Shown here one piece after another: positions 8,828 through 18,401 of a DNA stretch of 64,000 bases. A program made the position numbers and the translations under genes. The DNA is from Bradyrhizobium cajani (GTDB taxonomy: Bacteria; Pseudomonadota; Alphaproteobacteria; Rhizobiales; Xanthobacteraceae), in assembly GCF_009759665.1 (NCBI RefSeq), contig NZ_WQNE01000005.1, positions 62,001 to 126,000 on the forward strand, in the 5' to 3' direction. Every line of letters begins with the position of its first letter. Within the stretch, counting starts at the first letter, position 1. The notes under the pieces were generated by a model that was not told the DNA's origin, did not search any database, and was given only the letters and a program-made list of their open reading frames with translations.

Positions 8828-10225
8828 ATGGTCACGACCCGCGCTATCAACGACATGAGTCAGTCCAGGAAGGCTGCAGCAAGCGGCTGGATCGGGTCGG
8901 CTCTCGAATATTATGACTTCTTCATCTACGCGACCGCCGCGTCTCTGATCTTCCCGCAGATCTTCTTTCCGTCCGACAATCCCACCGTCGCAATCGTCGC
9001 ATCGCTGGCGACATATGGCGTTGGTTATGTGGCCCGCCCGATCGGCGCCTTCGTGCTCGGACATTGGGGCGACACCCACGGCCGCAAGACGGTTCTCATC
9101 GTCTGCATGTTTCTGATGGGCATCTCGACGATGGCGGTGGGCTTTCTGCCGACCTATCAGCAGGTCGGCATTCTGGCGCCGATCCTGCTCGTCATCCTGC
9201 GCCTCGTGCAGGGATTTGCCGTGGCCGGTGAAATCTCCGGTGCGAGCTCGATGATTCTGGAGCACGCGCCGTTCGGTCGGCGCGGCTTCTATGCAAGCTT
9301 TGCCCTTCAGGGCGTGCAGGCCGGACAGATCCTCGCGGCAGCCGTCTTCCTGCCGCTGGCGGCCTATATGCCGGTCGAGGCTTTCAATAGCTGGGGCTGG
9401 CGGATTCCCTTCCTGCTCAGCTTCTTCGTCATCGTCGCGGGTTACGTCATTCGCCGCGAAGTCGACGAGACCCCCGTCTTTGCCCGCGAGGGCGAGCGGG
9501 GAGAGACGCCGAGGGCGCCCATCGTCCAGGCCATCAAGCTGAGCTGGCGCGACATGCTCAGGGTCATCTGCATGGCGCTGATGAACGTCATTCCGGTCGT
9601 TGCGACCATCTTCGGCGCGGCCTACGCGGTGCAGCCGGCCTATGGCATCGGCTTTGCCAAGGACGTCTATCTGTGGATCCCGGTGCTCGGGAACATGCTG
9701 GCCGTGTTCGTCATTCCCTTCGTGGGTCATCTCTCCGACAAGATCGGTCGCAAGCCACCGATCATCGTCGGTGCGCTTCTGTCCGGCTTGCTCGCCTTCG
9801 GCTACCTCTATGCCATCAGCATCAGGGACGTGCCGCTTGCGATCCTGCTGTCGCTGCTGATGTGGGGCGTCGTCTATCAGGGCTACAATGCGGTCTTCCC
9901 GAGCTTTTACCCGGAGCTGTTTCCGACCCGCACCCGTGTGTCGGCGATGGCGATCTCGCAGAACATCGGCACGACGATCACCGCGTTGCTTCCGGCCCTG
10001 TTTGCCACCGTGGCGCCTCCCGGCGCGGCCAACATTCCCTTGACGGTCGGGGCGATCGCCTTCGGCATCACGGTCATCGCGGCGCTGGCGGCCGTCACGG
10101 CCCGGGAAACCTATCGGACCAGCATCGATGATCTCGGTAACCCCAAGGCCGTTCCGATGGCGCGGGCCGACTATGAGCGGCAGCGCGCGGCTGCGGCGAG
10201 CGGTGCGGCCGCAATTCCCACCTGA
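8828..10225 (+). CDS. MFS transporter, metabolite:H+ symporter (MHS) family
   Basis: This 465-residue inner-membrane carrier has twelve predicted helices. The start GSALEYYDFFIYATAASLI and the loop GHWGDTHGRKTV are signatures of the MHS group (ShiA, ProP, KgtP), which import organic acids, shikimate or betaines with protons. The substrate is unknown. GGAGGA precedes the chosen ATG. A second ATG 27 bp in (before SQSRKAA) is possible. The next gene is a BKACE enzyme, so uptake of a beta-keto or amino acid substrate is a reasonable guess. Confidence 0.88.
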   Translation: MVTTRAINDMSQSRKAAASGWIGSALEYYDFFIYATAASLIFPQIFFPSDNPTVAIVASLATYGVGYVARPIGAFVLGHWGDTHGRKTVLIVCMFLMGISTMAVGFLPTYQQVGILAPILLVILRLVQGFAVAGEISGASSMILEHAPFGRRGFYASFALQGVQAGQILAAAVFLPLAAYMPVEAFNSWGWRIPFLLSFFVIVAGYVIRREVDETPVFAREGERGETPRAPIVQAIKLSWRDMLRVICMALMNVIPVVATIFGAAYAVQPAYGIGFAKDVYLWIPVLGNMLAVFVIPFVGHLSDKIGRKPPIIVGALLSGLLAFGYLYAISIRDVPLAILLSLLMWGVVYQGYNAVFPSFYPELFPTRTRVSAMAISQNIGTTITALLPALFATVAPPGAANIPLTVGAIAFGITVIAALAAVTARETYRTSIDDLGNPKAVPMARADYERQRAAAASGAAAIPT

Positions 10226-10348
10226 CGCGGATGCAGGAAAAGCCGTGCCGCTGCGATCGATGATGTTTGCACCGGCATGGCTCGTCGCGCTACGTAATCG
10301 TCTGGTCGAATTCGGTGCGCGTGAGCGCGATCATCATGAGGTTGCAGG

Positions 10349-11176
10349 ATGAACCCCGTCGTCGTTGCTGTCGCTATCACCGGCTCCGTTCCGCGCAAGA
10401 AGGACAATCCCGCGGTCCCGATTCTGCCGTCCGAACAGATCGAGTCGACGCACGAGGCCTTCGCAGCCGGTGCCACGCTTGCCCATATCCATGTTCGCAA
10501 CGATGACGAGACGCCGTCCTCCGATCCGGAGCGTTTCGCCCGGGTGCAGGAGGGGATCAGGAAGCATTGTCCGGGGATGATCGTTCAGTTCTCGACCGGT
10601 GGGCGGGGCCGCGATCCCTCGGCGCGGGGATCATCGCTCTACCTGAAGCCCGACATGGCTTCGCTCTCCACCGGGTCGGTGAACTTTCCGACGATCGTCT
10701 ACGAGAACAGCGCCGCCCTGGTCGAGACGCTCGCTACAAGCATGAAGGCGGATGGCATCCGGCCGGAAATCGAGATCTTCGATCTGTCGCATCTGCATGG
10801 TGCCCGTCGCCTGATCGAGACGGGGCTGATCGACGCGCGACCGCACGTGCAGTTCGTCATGGGCGTCAAGAACGCGATGCCCGCCGACGAGCACGTTCTC
10901 GACATCCTGCTGGGAGAGCTGAGGCGGCTGATCCCGAAGGCGACGTGGACCGCGGCCGGGATCGGGCGCCACCAGGCCGAGGTCATGGGTTGGGCTCTCG
11001 CGCGGGGGGCCGACGCCGTTCGCACCGGGCTCGAGGACAATATCAGGATCGACAGGACGCGCCTGGCTCGCAGCAATGCGGAGCTCGTGACCATCGCCGG
11101 CGAGGCTGTCGCGCGCCACGGCCGGCGCGTCGCGACCGCAGCCGAGGCGCGATCCCTGCTCGGGATCGCGGGGTAG
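10349..11176 (+). CDS. Beta-keto acid cleavage enzyme (BKACE, DUF849)
   Basis: This 275-residue TIM-barrel enzyme condenses a beta-keto acid with acetyl-CoA to give acetoacetate and a new acyl-CoA, as in 3-keto-5-aminohexanoate cleavage (Kce). Zinc ligands His46 and His48 lie in HIHVRN. FSTGG and ASLSTGSVNF match the family, and Glu229 in GLEDNIRI fits the second-shell zinc-binding glutamate. Length is normal for the family. Flanking MFS genes suggest a small catabolic island. The actual keto acid is not readable from the sequence. Confidence 0.88.
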   Translation: MNPVVVAVAITGSVPRKKDNPAVPILPSEQIESTHEAFAAGATLAHIHVRNDDETPSSDPERFARVQEGIRKHCPGMIVQFSTGGRGRDPSARGSSLYLKPDMASLSTGSVNFPTIVYENSAALVETLATSMKADGIRPEIEIFDLSHLHGARRLIETGLIDARPHVQFVMGVKNAMPADEHVLDILLGELRRLIPKATWTAAGIGRHQAEVMGWALARGADAVRTGLEDNIRIDRTRLARSNAELVTIAGEAVARHGRRVATAAEARSLLGIAG

Positions 11177-11322
11177 GGACGGCCGTCGTCCGATTGACAT
11201 GCTTCCCGCCGACTTCTGCCATTCGGCAGCCGGCATTCCCGTGCGCCAAGACTCCCGCTATCAATGCTCCCGCTATGACGTGTCTGTGCGCAGGCATGCA
11301 GCAGGGGCAGGCGACGATCGGA

Positions 11323-12528
11323 ATGCGGTTCTTGAAATCTGACGGCAGGCTCATCGGAGTCCTGCTGGTGCTTGCGGTCACCCAACTCATCGGCTGGGGT
11401 ACGATCGGTCTTCCGCCCATTGTCGGCCGTGACCTCGCGGCCGATCTCGGCATGAGCCTGCCGATGGTGTTTGCCGGCACCTCCACGCTTTATGTCACCA
11501 TGGGGCTCTGCGCGCCCTGGCTCGCCAGGGCGTTTGCGCGGCATGGTGCGCGCAAGGTGATGATGGTGGGCACTGTCGTGGCCGTGCCAGGTTTCGTCGC
11601 TCTGTCGCTTGCCCACGAGCCGATGCTCTATTTCGTGGCATGGGTCATTCTTGGCATGAGCGGAAGCGCCACGCTGTCGACCGGCTCCTATATCATGCTC
11701 AACGAGGTCGCCGGGCGACAGGCCAAGAGCGCCATTGGCGCGCTCATGCTGGTGACGGGGCTGTCCGGCAGCATCTTCTGGCCAACCACCTCGTTCCTGA
11801 GCGGTCATTTCGGTTGGCGCGGCACCTGCCTCGTCTACGCCGCAATGCTGATCCTCGTTTCGCTTCCGCTTTATGCTTTCGCAACTCCGCGCCGGGCCGT
11901 CGCGAAGGAGGGGGGCACCGTTCCCGCAAAGCGAGCCAATGCGCTGTCGATTCCGCGGAGCACGTTCGGCCTCGTCGTTGCCGCGATCACCGTCAATGCC
12001 TTCGTCACTTTCGGCCTGAGTGCCGTCTTCATCGAACTGCTGCGGGCCGAGGGACTGGCGCCGGCGCAGGCGATCGCCTTCGGCTCGATGCTGGGCGTGA
12101 TCCAGGTCAGCGCCCGCGGGCTCGATTTCCTCGGCGGCGGACGGTGGGACGGCATCACGACCGGGCTGGTCGCCGGCACGGCGCTGCCGGTGGCCATGCT
12201 GATCCTCATGGTGAGCGAGGGCGCGACCTGGGCTGTTGCGACCTTCATCCTGCTCTACGGCGCCGGCAGCGGCGCGATGGCGGTGGCGCGGGCGACGATA
12301 CCGCTCGTGTTCTACGATCAGGCCGAATTCGCCAAGGCGTCGTCGATGATCGCGCTGCCGCTCAATCTCGCTTCCGCCGTCTCGCCGCCCGTTCTTGCCG
12401 GCCTGCTCACCCAGTTCGGCAGCCGCGGCGCGCTCGGTCTCACCTTTGTCTGTTCCTGCGCGGCCGTGATGATCCTGGTTCTGCTCAGCCGCCGCCGTCC
12501 GCAGGTAGCCGCAGCTGCCGCGACCTGA
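11323..12528 (+). CDS. MFS transporter
   Basis: This 401-residue carrier has about twelve hydrophobic helices. It opens with GVLLVLAVTQLIGWGTIGLP and has the A-like loop ARAFARHGARKVM. It looks like the MFS group often seen with CoA-ester and keto-acid catabolism genes, and its substrate is unknown. An in-frame ATG lies 27 bp upstream. I took the inner one because an AGGGGCAGG purine-rich stretch precedes it. It follows the BKACE gene in the same direction with a gap of about 150 bp. Confidence 0.8.
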   Translation: MRFLKSDGRLIGVLLVLAVTQLIGWGTIGLPPIVGRDLAADLGMSLPMVFAGTSTLYVTMGLCAPWLARAFARHGARKVMMVGTVVAVPGFVALSLAHEPMLYFVAWVILGMSGSATLSTGSYIMLNEVAGRQAKSAIGALMLVTGLSGSIFWPTTSFLSGHFGWRGTCLVYAAMLILVSLPLYAFATPRRAVAKEGGTVPAKRANALSIPRSTFGLVVAAITVNAFVTFGLSAVFIELLRAEGLAPAQAIAFGSMLGVIQVSARGLDFLGGGRWDGITTGLVAGTALPVAMLILMVSEGATWAVATFILLYGAGSGAMAVARATIPLVFYDQAEFAKASSMIALPLNLASAVSPPVLAGLLTQFGSRGALGLTFVCSCAAVMILVLLSRRRPQVAAAAAT

Positions 12529-12714
12529 CCGGCTAATATTCGCAGAGCGGAAATTGGCCGGCGCGGGCGGCCTCGCTGCCGGGCAGGGGATGGCCGTATG
12601 CCCGGAGTGCAGTGCTCAGTGCATCAAAATGGTGTATCCGCAGAGAGCGCGTCCCGCGATATCGCCGCCGCGCCAAGATCAGCTCTAAGATCCAGTTCCC
12701 CGGAGGAAACCTAC

Positions 12715-13944
12715 ATGTCGGCCTTGCCGCTTTCAGGCATCAAGATCCTTGACCTCACGCGTGTGCTCGCCGGGCCGTTGTCCGCCCAGATGCTGGGCGA
12801 CCTCGGTGCGGAGGTCATCAAGATCGAGCGGCCGGGCACCGGCGACGACGCGCGCGCCTTCGGCCCGCCTTATCTCGCAGATCCCGACGGCAAGGCGAAC
12901 AACAACAACTCGTTCTACCTCTGCGCCAACCGCAACAAGAAGTCGGTCACCGTCAACATCGCCAAGCCCGAGGGGCAGGCGATCATCCGCGAGCTCGCCA
13001 AGGACGCCGACGTCTTCATGGAGAACTACAAGGTCGGCGATCTCAAGCGTTACGGTCTCGACTACGAGTCGATCAAGGCGATCAATCCCGGCATCATCTA
13101 TTGCTCGGTGACCGGCTTTGGCCAGACCGGGCCTTACGCGCCGCGCGCCGGCTATGACGCGATCCTCCAGGCCATGGGCGGCCTGATGAGCGTCACCGGC
13201 CATATCGACGGCGAGCCCGGCGAGGGCCCGATGAAGGTCGGCCCCTCCATCGTCGACTACATGACCGGCATGAACTCATCGATCGGGATTCTCTCCGCGC
13301 TCTACCATCGCGACGCCAATGGCGGGGAGGGACAGCACATCGACGTCTGCCTGTTCGACACCGTCATCGCATCCCTGTCGCACTGGCTCCAGATCTACCT
13401 CGTCAACGGCAAGACGCCGCCGCGCCGCGGCACCTGGGGCAATGGCGGCATGCCGGCCGGCGTGTTCCGCTGCACCGACGGCGAATTGATGCTGGTGGTC
13501 GGCAATGACGGCCAGTTCCAGCGCACCTGCGCCGTGCTCGGCGAGCCCGAACTCGCCAGTGACAAGCGCTTCGTCAAGAACAACGACCGCGTCGTGCACG
13601 GCAAGGAGATCATGGCGATCTTCGCCGGCCTGTTCCTGAAGAAGCCGGTGGCCTATTGGCTGGAGAAGCTGGAGGAGGCCGGCGTGCCATCGGGGCCGAT
13701 CAACAATTTCGAGCAGGTGTTTTCCGATCCACACGTCCAGTCGCGCGGCATGCGGGTGAAGGTCAACCATCCCTTCGAGCCCGATCTCTCGCTGGTTCGC
13801 AACGCGCTCACCCTCTCGCAGACCCCGATCAAGGACTACCGCGCCCCGCCGCTGCTCGGCGAGCACACAAGGGAAGTTCTCGGCGGCAAGCTCGGCTATG
13901 ATGCCGGGAAGATCGAGGCGCTGAAGCAGCAGGGTATCATCTAG
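12715..13944 (+). CDS. CaiB/BaiF-family (class III) CoA transferase
   Basis: This 409-residue cytosolic enzyme moves CoA between carboxylic acids. It begins GIKILDLTRVLAGPLSAQMLGDLGAEVIKIE, and Asp148 in RAGYDAI corresponds to the catalytic aspartate that forms the mixed anhydride in formyl-CoA transferase. FGQTGPY and NDGQF also match. The ATG directly follows GGAGGAAACCTAC. It lies downstream of the BKACE/MFS genes and may activate the acid taken up, though the 186-bp gap leaves co-transcription open. Confidence 0.9.
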   Translation: MSALPLSGIKILDLTRVLAGPLSAQMLGDLGAEVIKIERPGTGDDARAFGPPYLADPDGKANNNNSFYLCANRNKKSVTVNIAKPEGQAIIRELAKDADVFMENYKVGDLKRYGLDYESIKAINPGIIYCSVTGFGQTGPYAPRAGYDAILQAMGGLMSVTGHIDGEPGEGPMKVGPSIVDYMTGMNSSIGILSALYHRDANGGEGQHIDVCLFDTVIASLSHWLQIYLVNGKTPPRRGTWGNGGMPAGVFRCTDGELMLVVGNDGQFQRTCAVLGEPELASDKRFVKNNDRVVHGKEIMAIFAGLFLKKPVAYWLEKLEEAGVPSGPINNFEQVFSDPHVQSRGMRVKVNHPFEPDLSLVRNALTLSQTPIKDYRAPPLLGEHTREVLGGKLGYDAGKIEALKQQGII

Positions 13945-14158
13945 CTGGTTCCGGCCCTCTGCCGTTGTCCAAGGGGAGGGCGCTCGCGGCGCGTTGCACT
14001 GGGGACTGCGCATAGACTGGTGACGGAAGCATGACCTTCGCGCGGCTTGCGCGAGGCTTGCGCGCAATCCCCAGATAAACCCGGTCCGTAGTCGCACAGG
14101 CTTCCGCTTCGCGCGCGACTCTGATTCGATCCCGCCACTGGGTTCGGGAGGGAAGCGA

Positions 14159-14374
14159 ATGTCCTACACCATCGGGTTTCAGGCCAAGGACCAGAAGGCA
14201 ATTCTGGCGACCGAAGCGGCCACGGCCAATCAGGCCGTCGCCATCATTGCCGCGCTGCGGCAAAGCGCCGACGAAATCAAGTTCATCCGCTCGCCGCAGG
14301 AAGGCGAGATGGGCATCGAGATGCTGCTGCTGCTCGCCAAGGAAGAGGCCGAGGAGATGCCGCAGCGGGTCTAG
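14159..14374 (+). CDS. Small conserved hypothetical protein
   Basis: This 71-residue soluble protein has a strong GGGAGGGAAG ribosome binding site 3 bp before the ATG. The sequence alternates strand and helix (YTIGFQAKDQKAIL, then NQAVAIIAALRQS, then an acidic tail EEAEEMP). No known family is recognised. A rhizobial palindromic repeat begins right at its stop codon. Confidence 0.65.
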   Translation: MSYTIGFQAKDQKAILATEAATANQAVAIIAALRQSADEIKFIRSPQEGEMGIEMLLLLAKEEAEEMPQRV

Positions 14375-14422
14375 AGCATGATCCGGAAAAGTGTGCAGCG
14401 GTTTTCCGGCAAGATCATGCTC
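14374..14422. repeat. Rhizobial GATCATGC-type palindromic repeat, copy 1
   Basis: GAGCATGAT and CCGGAAAA pair with TTTTCCGG and ATCATGCTC around the loop GTGTGCAGCGG, forming a stem of about 17 bp. I recognise this as a widespread intergenic hairpin in rhizobia. It overlaps the stop of the upstream small gene and may cap its transcript. Related copies lie at 50760 and 59565. Confidence 0.8.
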
Positions 14423-14525
14423 AAACGATAAGCTGCGGCGATCATGCTTCGATCAAAAGCGAAACATGCCGGCTACGGAATAATGTAGTCAGCGGTCAGT
14501 CTCGCTCGAACCGAAGGTGGCCGCC

Positions 14526-14918
14526 ATGAAACGCGAAGCGCTCCGCGTCGAACCGATCTCGACATTCCTCGACCGCTGGAAGGCACCGACCTCGCCGGTG
14601 ACGCGCGCCGGCAACATGATCTTCGTCTCAGGCCTGCCGCCATTCGATCCCGAGACCGGCGAGATTGCTTCCGCGCCGATCGAGCGGCAGAGCGAGATCG
14701 TCATGGAGCAGATGAAGCTGTGCCTTGAGACGGCCGGCGCCTCCCTCGACAACGTCATGAAGTGCAACGTCTATTGCACGTCGACGAAGCACTTCGCCGC
14801 CTTCAACGCGGTCTATGCGCGCTACTTCCCGCTCGATCCGCCGGCACGGATCTTCGTCTGCACGCCGGAATGGTTCGCCCCCTTCGACGTCGAGATCGAC
14901 TGCATCGCGATGATGTGA
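14526..14918 (+). CDS. RidA/YjgF/YER057c-family protein
   Basis: This 130-residue protein of the trimeric RidA family typically hydrolyses reactive enamine/imine intermediates. Family features are FVSGLPPFDPETGEI, the helix QMKLCLETAGASLDNV and the strand VMKCNVYCT. The canonical late arginine that binds the substrate carboxylate fits PPARIFV. The ATG with GAAGGTGG upstream was chosen over a GTG 9 bp earlier. It converges on the TetR gene with only 4 bp between stops. Confidence 0.85.
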   Translation: MKREALRVEPISTFLDRWKAPTSPVTRAGNMIFVSGLPPFDPETGEIASAPIERQSEIVMEQMKLCLETAGASLDNVMKCNVYCTSTKHFAAFNAVYARYFPLDPPARIFVCTPEWFAPFDVEIDCIAMM

Positions 14919-14922
14919 GGGG

Positions 14923-15591
14923 CTAACCCGCGTCTCTCGCCAGCGCGCGCGCCGGCGCCTTGGCCGCCTTTCCCGCCGTCAGCGCCATCGTCGCGACGCT
15001 GACGACGCGCGCGACCACGTCCTCGACGTCGTCGAGGTCGCATTTGCCTTCCGACAGTTTCGTCAGCCGTTCGCTCTCGCGGATGGTGTGATGCGCCATG
15101 GCGAGCGCGAAGTTCAGGCCCCAGTAGATCTCGACGTCGCTGCGGTCGGGCAGGGACCTCCGCATCGCACCGGCAAATTTCCGTAAGTGGTCGATCTCGC
15201 GGTTCTTGATGCGGCGGATCGGCGGCACGGATTCGATCGAGGCGCGGATCATGAAGCGCGCCGCGGTGGAGCGCTGGTTCTCCGGGCCGAGGCAGCCGCG
15301 CAAGGTGGGGCCGACGAGGGCGCGCAGGATCACCTCGATCGGTGCGCGCCCGCCGCCTTGTTCTTCCGCCGCCTTCAGTTCGCGCAGGCGCTCGCGGTTG
15401 GTCGCGATCGAGCGAGTGACGAACAATTCCGCGATCAATTCGTCCTTCGAGCCGAAATGATAGTTCACCGCGGCCAGGTTGACATTGGCCTCGGCGACGA
15501 TGTCGCGCAGCGTCACGTCGCCGAAGCCGCGATCGGCATAGAGCCGCTCGGCGGCGGCGAGAATGGCAGACCTTGTATGATCGCTGGCCAT
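14923..15591 (-). CDS. TetR-family regulator next to the acyl-CoA dehydrogenase
   Basis: This 222-residue repressor has an N-terminal HTH (DVTLRDIVAEANVNLAAVNYHF, about residues 24-45) and an all-helical ligand domain. It is divergent from the acyl-CoA dehydrogenase. The region between them contains a TTCAAAC/GTTTGAA inverted repeat that may be its operator. I chose the ATG with GAGG 9 bp upstream. A longer reading frame exists, but its first 15 residues come from a palindromic repeat and are unlikely to be translated. The ligand may be an acyl-CoA, by context only. Confidence 0.85.
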   Translation of the reverse strand: MASDHTRSAILAAAERLYADRGFGDVTLRDIVAEANVNLAAVNYHFGSKDELIAELFVTRSIATNRERLRELKAAEEQGGGRAPIEVILRALVGPTLRGCLGPENQRSTAARFMIRASIESVPPIRRIKNREIDHLRKFAGAMRRSLPDRSDVEIYWGLNFALAMAHHTIRESERLTKLSEGKCDLDDVEDVVARVVSVATMALTAGKAAKAPARALARDAG

Positions 15592-15603
15592 GGTTTCGGA
15601 CCT

Positions 15604-15699
15604 CGTCATTCCGGGGCGCGACGATAGTCGCGAACCCGGAATCTCGCACCACAACTTCGGGATTCCGGGTTCGACGCTTTGCGTCGCCCCGGAATGACG
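15604..15699. repeat. CGTCATTCCGGGG-type mosaic palindromic repeat, copy 1
   Basis: The element begins CGTCATTCCGGGGCG and ends with the inverse CGCCCCGGAATGACG, with inner inverted copies of GGGTTCG and AACCCGGAATC. It extends into the open frame upstream of the TetR start. A second copy is at 17187. Confidence 0.8.
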
Positions 15700-15730
15700 T
15701 GCAGGGCGCGCAAGGCGGTCGAGGGTTGCA

Positions 15731-15763
15731 ATTCAAACAGTTGTATGAAACTATCGTTTGAAG
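15731..15763. promoter_or_regulatory. Inverted TTCAAAC/GTTTGAA repeat, candidate TetR operator
   Basis: TTCAAAC and GTTTGAA arms are 17 bp apart, and the inner part contains GAAAC-N4-GTTTG, resembling boxes of PsrA-type fatty-acid TetR regulators. It lies between the divergent TetR and acyl-CoA dehydrogenase genes. Similar TTTCAAAC units occur in the promoter region of the SDR/phosphatase pair. Confidence 0.5.
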
Positions 15764-15916
15764 GCCGGAAAATGTCAATCCGCAATCGGGACTCGTTCGC
15801 AACTGCGGTCCGGTTCCCAGTCCGCGAGGCTCGCGCATTCGGGCTTGCGGGCCATGCTCTGTGGCAGGACAGTCCGGCGCAAAAGCGATTTGCGAGAGAG
15901 AAACGAGGAGCGTCCC

Positions 15917-17152
15917 ATGGATTTCGATCTGTCCCCCAAGCAGAAGGAATGGCTCGATCGCGTGCGGTCCTTCATGGCCAAGCACGTGCGGCCGGCGGTG
16001 CCGGTCTATGACGAGCAGGATCACAGCGGCGAGCGCTGGAAGGTGATCCCGGTGCTCGAGGACCTGAAGAAGAAGGCGAAGGCCGAAGGCCTCTGGAACC
16101 TGTTCATGCCGCCGTCCGAGCACGAGGACGACGAATTCCACGGCGCGGGATTGACCAATCTCGAATACGCGCTGCTTTCCGAAGAGATGGGCCGCATCAC
16201 CTGGGCCTCCGAAGTGTTCAACTGTTCCGCCCCCGACACCGGCAACATGGAAGTGTTCATCCGCTACGGCACCAAGGAGCAGAAGCGCAAATGGCTGCGT
16301 CCGCTGATGGACGGCGAGATCCGTTCGGCCTTCCTGATGACGGAACCGGCGGTCGCCTCGTCCGACGCCACCAACATCGAGACCCGCATCGAGCGCGACG
16401 GTGATCACTACGTCATCAACGGCCGCAAATGGTGGTCGTCGGGCGTCGGCGATCCCCGCTGCAAGATCGCGATCCTGATGGGCAAGACTGACCCTTCGGC
16501 CGCCAAGCACCAGCAGCAGTCGCAGATCCTGGTTCCGCTCGACACCCCCGGCATCAAGGTCGAGAAGATGCTTCCCGTGTTCGGCTTCGACGACGCGCCG
16601 CACGGTCACGCCCAGGTGCTGCTCGAAAATGTGCGCGTGCCGAAGGAGAACATCCTGCTCGGGGAGGGGCGCGGCTTCGAGATCGCGCAGGGCCGCCTCG
16701 GTCCCGGCCGTATCCATCACTGCATGCGCACCATCGGCAAGGCCGAGGAGGCGCTGGAGAAGATGGTGAAGCGGCTCGCCTCGCGCACCGCGTTCGGCAA
16801 GAAGATCATCGAGCATTCGGTGTGGGAGCAGCGCATCGGCGAGGCGCGCACCGACATCGAGATGAACCGCCTCTTGTGCCTCAAGGCCGCCGACATGATG
16901 GACAAGGTCGGCAACAAGACGGCGCAGCTCGAGATCGCCATGATCAAGGTCGCAGGCCCCAACATGGCGCTGAAGATCATCGATCAGGCGATCCAGGCCT
17001 TCGGCGGCGCCGGCGTGTCCGACGAAGCGGGCCTCGCCAAGGACTACGCCCACATCCGTACGCTCCGTCTCGCCGACGGTCCGGACGAGGTGCACAATCG
17101 CGCCATTGCCAGACTTGAACTTCGGAAGTATGCAAACTCTCCAAGTCACTAA
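15917..17152 (+). CDS. ACAD10/11-like acyl-CoA dehydrogenase
   Basis: This 411-residue flavoprotein of the acyl-CoA dehydrogenase fold has an N-terminal helical domain, a middle strand domain with [17 protein letters not shown] and [12 protein letters not shown], and a C-terminal helical domain with AFGKKIIE and [10 protein letters not shown]. The ending [19 protein letters not shown] is typical of the ACAD10/11 branch. Members of this branch work with an APH-like kinase on 4-hydroxyacyl-CoAs (LvaC in Pseudomonas, ACAD11 in animals). The ATG follows CGAGGAG. The kinase partner is the next gene. Confidence 0.9.
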   Translation: MDFDLSPKQKEWLDRVRSFMAKHVRPAVPVYDEQDHSGERWKVIPVLEDLKKKAKAEGLWNLFMPPSEHEDDEFHGAGLTNLEYALLSEEMGRITWASEVFNCSAPDTGNMEVFIRYGTKEQKRKWLRPLMDGEIRSAFLMTEPAVASSDATNIETRIERDGDHYVINGRKWWSSGVGDPRCKIAILMGKTDPSAAKHQQQSQILVPLDTPGIKVEKMLPVFGFDDAPHGHAQVLLENVRVPKENILLGEGRGFEIAQGRLGPGRIHHCMRTIGKAEEALEKMVKRLASRTAFGKKIIEHSVWEQRIGEARTDIEMNRLLCLKAADMMDKVGNKTAQLEIAMIKVAGPNMALKIIDQAIQAFGGAGVSDEAGLAKDYAHIRTLRLADGPDEVHNRAIARLELRKYANSPSH

Positions 17153-17186
17153 GAACGGTGGAGAGTGCATCTCGTGCTCTCCTCAC

Positions 17187-17268
17187 CGTCATTCCGGGGC
17201 GATGCGTAGCATCGAACCCGGAATCTCGAGATTCCGGGTTCGCCTCTTCGAGGCGCCCCGGAATGACG
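17187..17268. repeat. CGTCATTCCGGGG-type mosaic palindromic repeat, copy 2
   Basis: Same termini as the copy at 15604, with a compact centre AACCCGGAATCTCGAGATTCCGGGTT that is itself a long palindrome. It fills most of the gap between the dehydrogenase and the kinase genes and could form a strong mRNA hairpin there. Confidence 0.8.
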
Positions 17269-17293
17269 GAAAATAAAAAGAGGGAGCGTCATC

Positions 17294-18352
17294 GTGGCTG
17301 ACGGCGTCAGGAAAGACGAGGAGTTCTCGGGCACCAAGCCGGTCGAGGAGCGGCATCGTTTCGACGAGCTGCGCCTGGAAGCCTGGATGCGCGAGCATGT
17401 CGAAGGCTATGAGGGCCCGCTCGTCGTCCTCCAGTTCAAGGGTGGCCAGTCCAATCCGACCTACCGCCTGAACACGCCGAAGCGTTCCTACGTGATGCGC
17501 AGAAAGCCGTTCGGCAAATTGCTGCCGTCGGCGCATGCGGTCGATCGCGAATACCGCGTGATTGCGGCCCTTGGAAAACAGGGCTTTCCGGTCGCGCACG
17601 CCTACGCGCTGTGCCAGGACGACGGCGTCATCGGCGCCGCCTTCTACATCATGTCGATGGAGGAGGGGCGGGTGTTCTGGGATCCGACGCTGCCGAGCCA
17701 GGATGCCGATGCGCGCCGCAAGATCTTCACCAGCAAGATCGAGACGCTGGCCAAGCTTCACATGTACGATCCCGTCGCGATCGGCCTCGGCGACTTCGGC
17801 AAGCCCGGCAATTATTTCGCGCGCCAGATCGACCGCTGGACCAAGCAGTACCGGGCGTCCGAGACCCAGCACATTCCTGAGTTCGAGAAGGTCGCCGAAT
17901 GGTTGCCCAAGACGGTGCCGGAGCAGGCGCGCGTCTCGATCGTCCACGGCGACTATCGCCTCGACAACATGATTTTCCACGCGACGGAACCGCGCGTGCA
18001 GGCGGTGCTGGACTGGGAGCTGTCGACGCTTGGCGATCCCATGGCCGACTTCACCTATCTGTTGATGCAGTGGATCATGCCGGGCTTGCACGGCGTCGAC
18101 CTCAAGGCGCTCAACATCCCGAGCCTGGAAGAGGCTGCGCAGATCTATTGCAATGCGACCGGGATGAGCGTGCCTGATCTCAACTGGTATTTTTCGTACA
18201 ATCTCTTCCGCCTCGCCGGCATCACGCAGGGTATCGCCGGCCGCATTCGCGACGGCACCGCCGCCAACGCCAAGGCGCTCGAATCCGCCAAGCGCACCGT
18301 GCCGCTGTCACAGGCCTCATGGGACTACGCGCAGAAGGCGGGCGCGGTGTAG
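17294..18352 (+). CDS. APH-like phosphotransferase, partner of the ACAD10/11-like dehydrogenase
   Basis: This 352-residue kinase-fold protein has a glycine-rich loop GGQSNPTYRL, the segment YVMRRKP, catalytic loop HGDYRLDNM (His218, Asp220, Asn225) and metal-binding Asp240 in LDWELSTLGDP. This branch is fused to the dehydrogenase in animal ACAD10/11 and separate in bacteria (LvaA). It is proposed to phosphorylate a 4-hydroxyacyl-CoA so that the hydroxyl can be eliminated. The GTG start has AGGGAG 7 bp upstream. It probably shares a transcript with the dehydrogenase. Confidence 0.88.
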   Translation: MADGVRKDEEFSGTKPVEERHRFDELRLEAWMREHVEGYEGPLVVLQFKGGQSNPTYRLNTPKRSYVMRRKPFGKLLPSAHAVDREYRVIAALGKQGFPVAHAYALCQDDGVIGAAFYIMSMEEGRVFWDPTLPSQDADARRKIFTSKIETLAKLHMYDPVAIGLGDFGKPGNYFARQIDRWTKQYRASETQHIPEFEKVAEWLPKTVPEQARVSIVHGDYRLDNMIFHATEPRVQAVLDWELSTLGDPMADFTYLLMQWIMPGLHGVDLKALNIPSLEEAAQIYCNATGMSVPDLNWYFSYNLFRLAGITQGIAGRIRDGTAANAKALESAKRTVPLSQASWDYAQKAGAV

Positions 18353-18360
18353 GGACGACG

Positions 18361-18394
18361 AAGGCGTGGCCGATGTGGCCGCGCCTTTTGTTTT
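18361..18394 (+). terminator. Rho-independent terminator after the kinase gene
   Basis: AAGGCGTGGCC pairs with GGCCGCGCCTT around GATGT (one G-U pair), followed by TTGTTTT. It lies 9 bp after the stop, so the dehydrogenase-kinase transcript probably ends here. Confidence 0.85.
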
Positions 18395-18401
18395 GTGCTT
18401 C

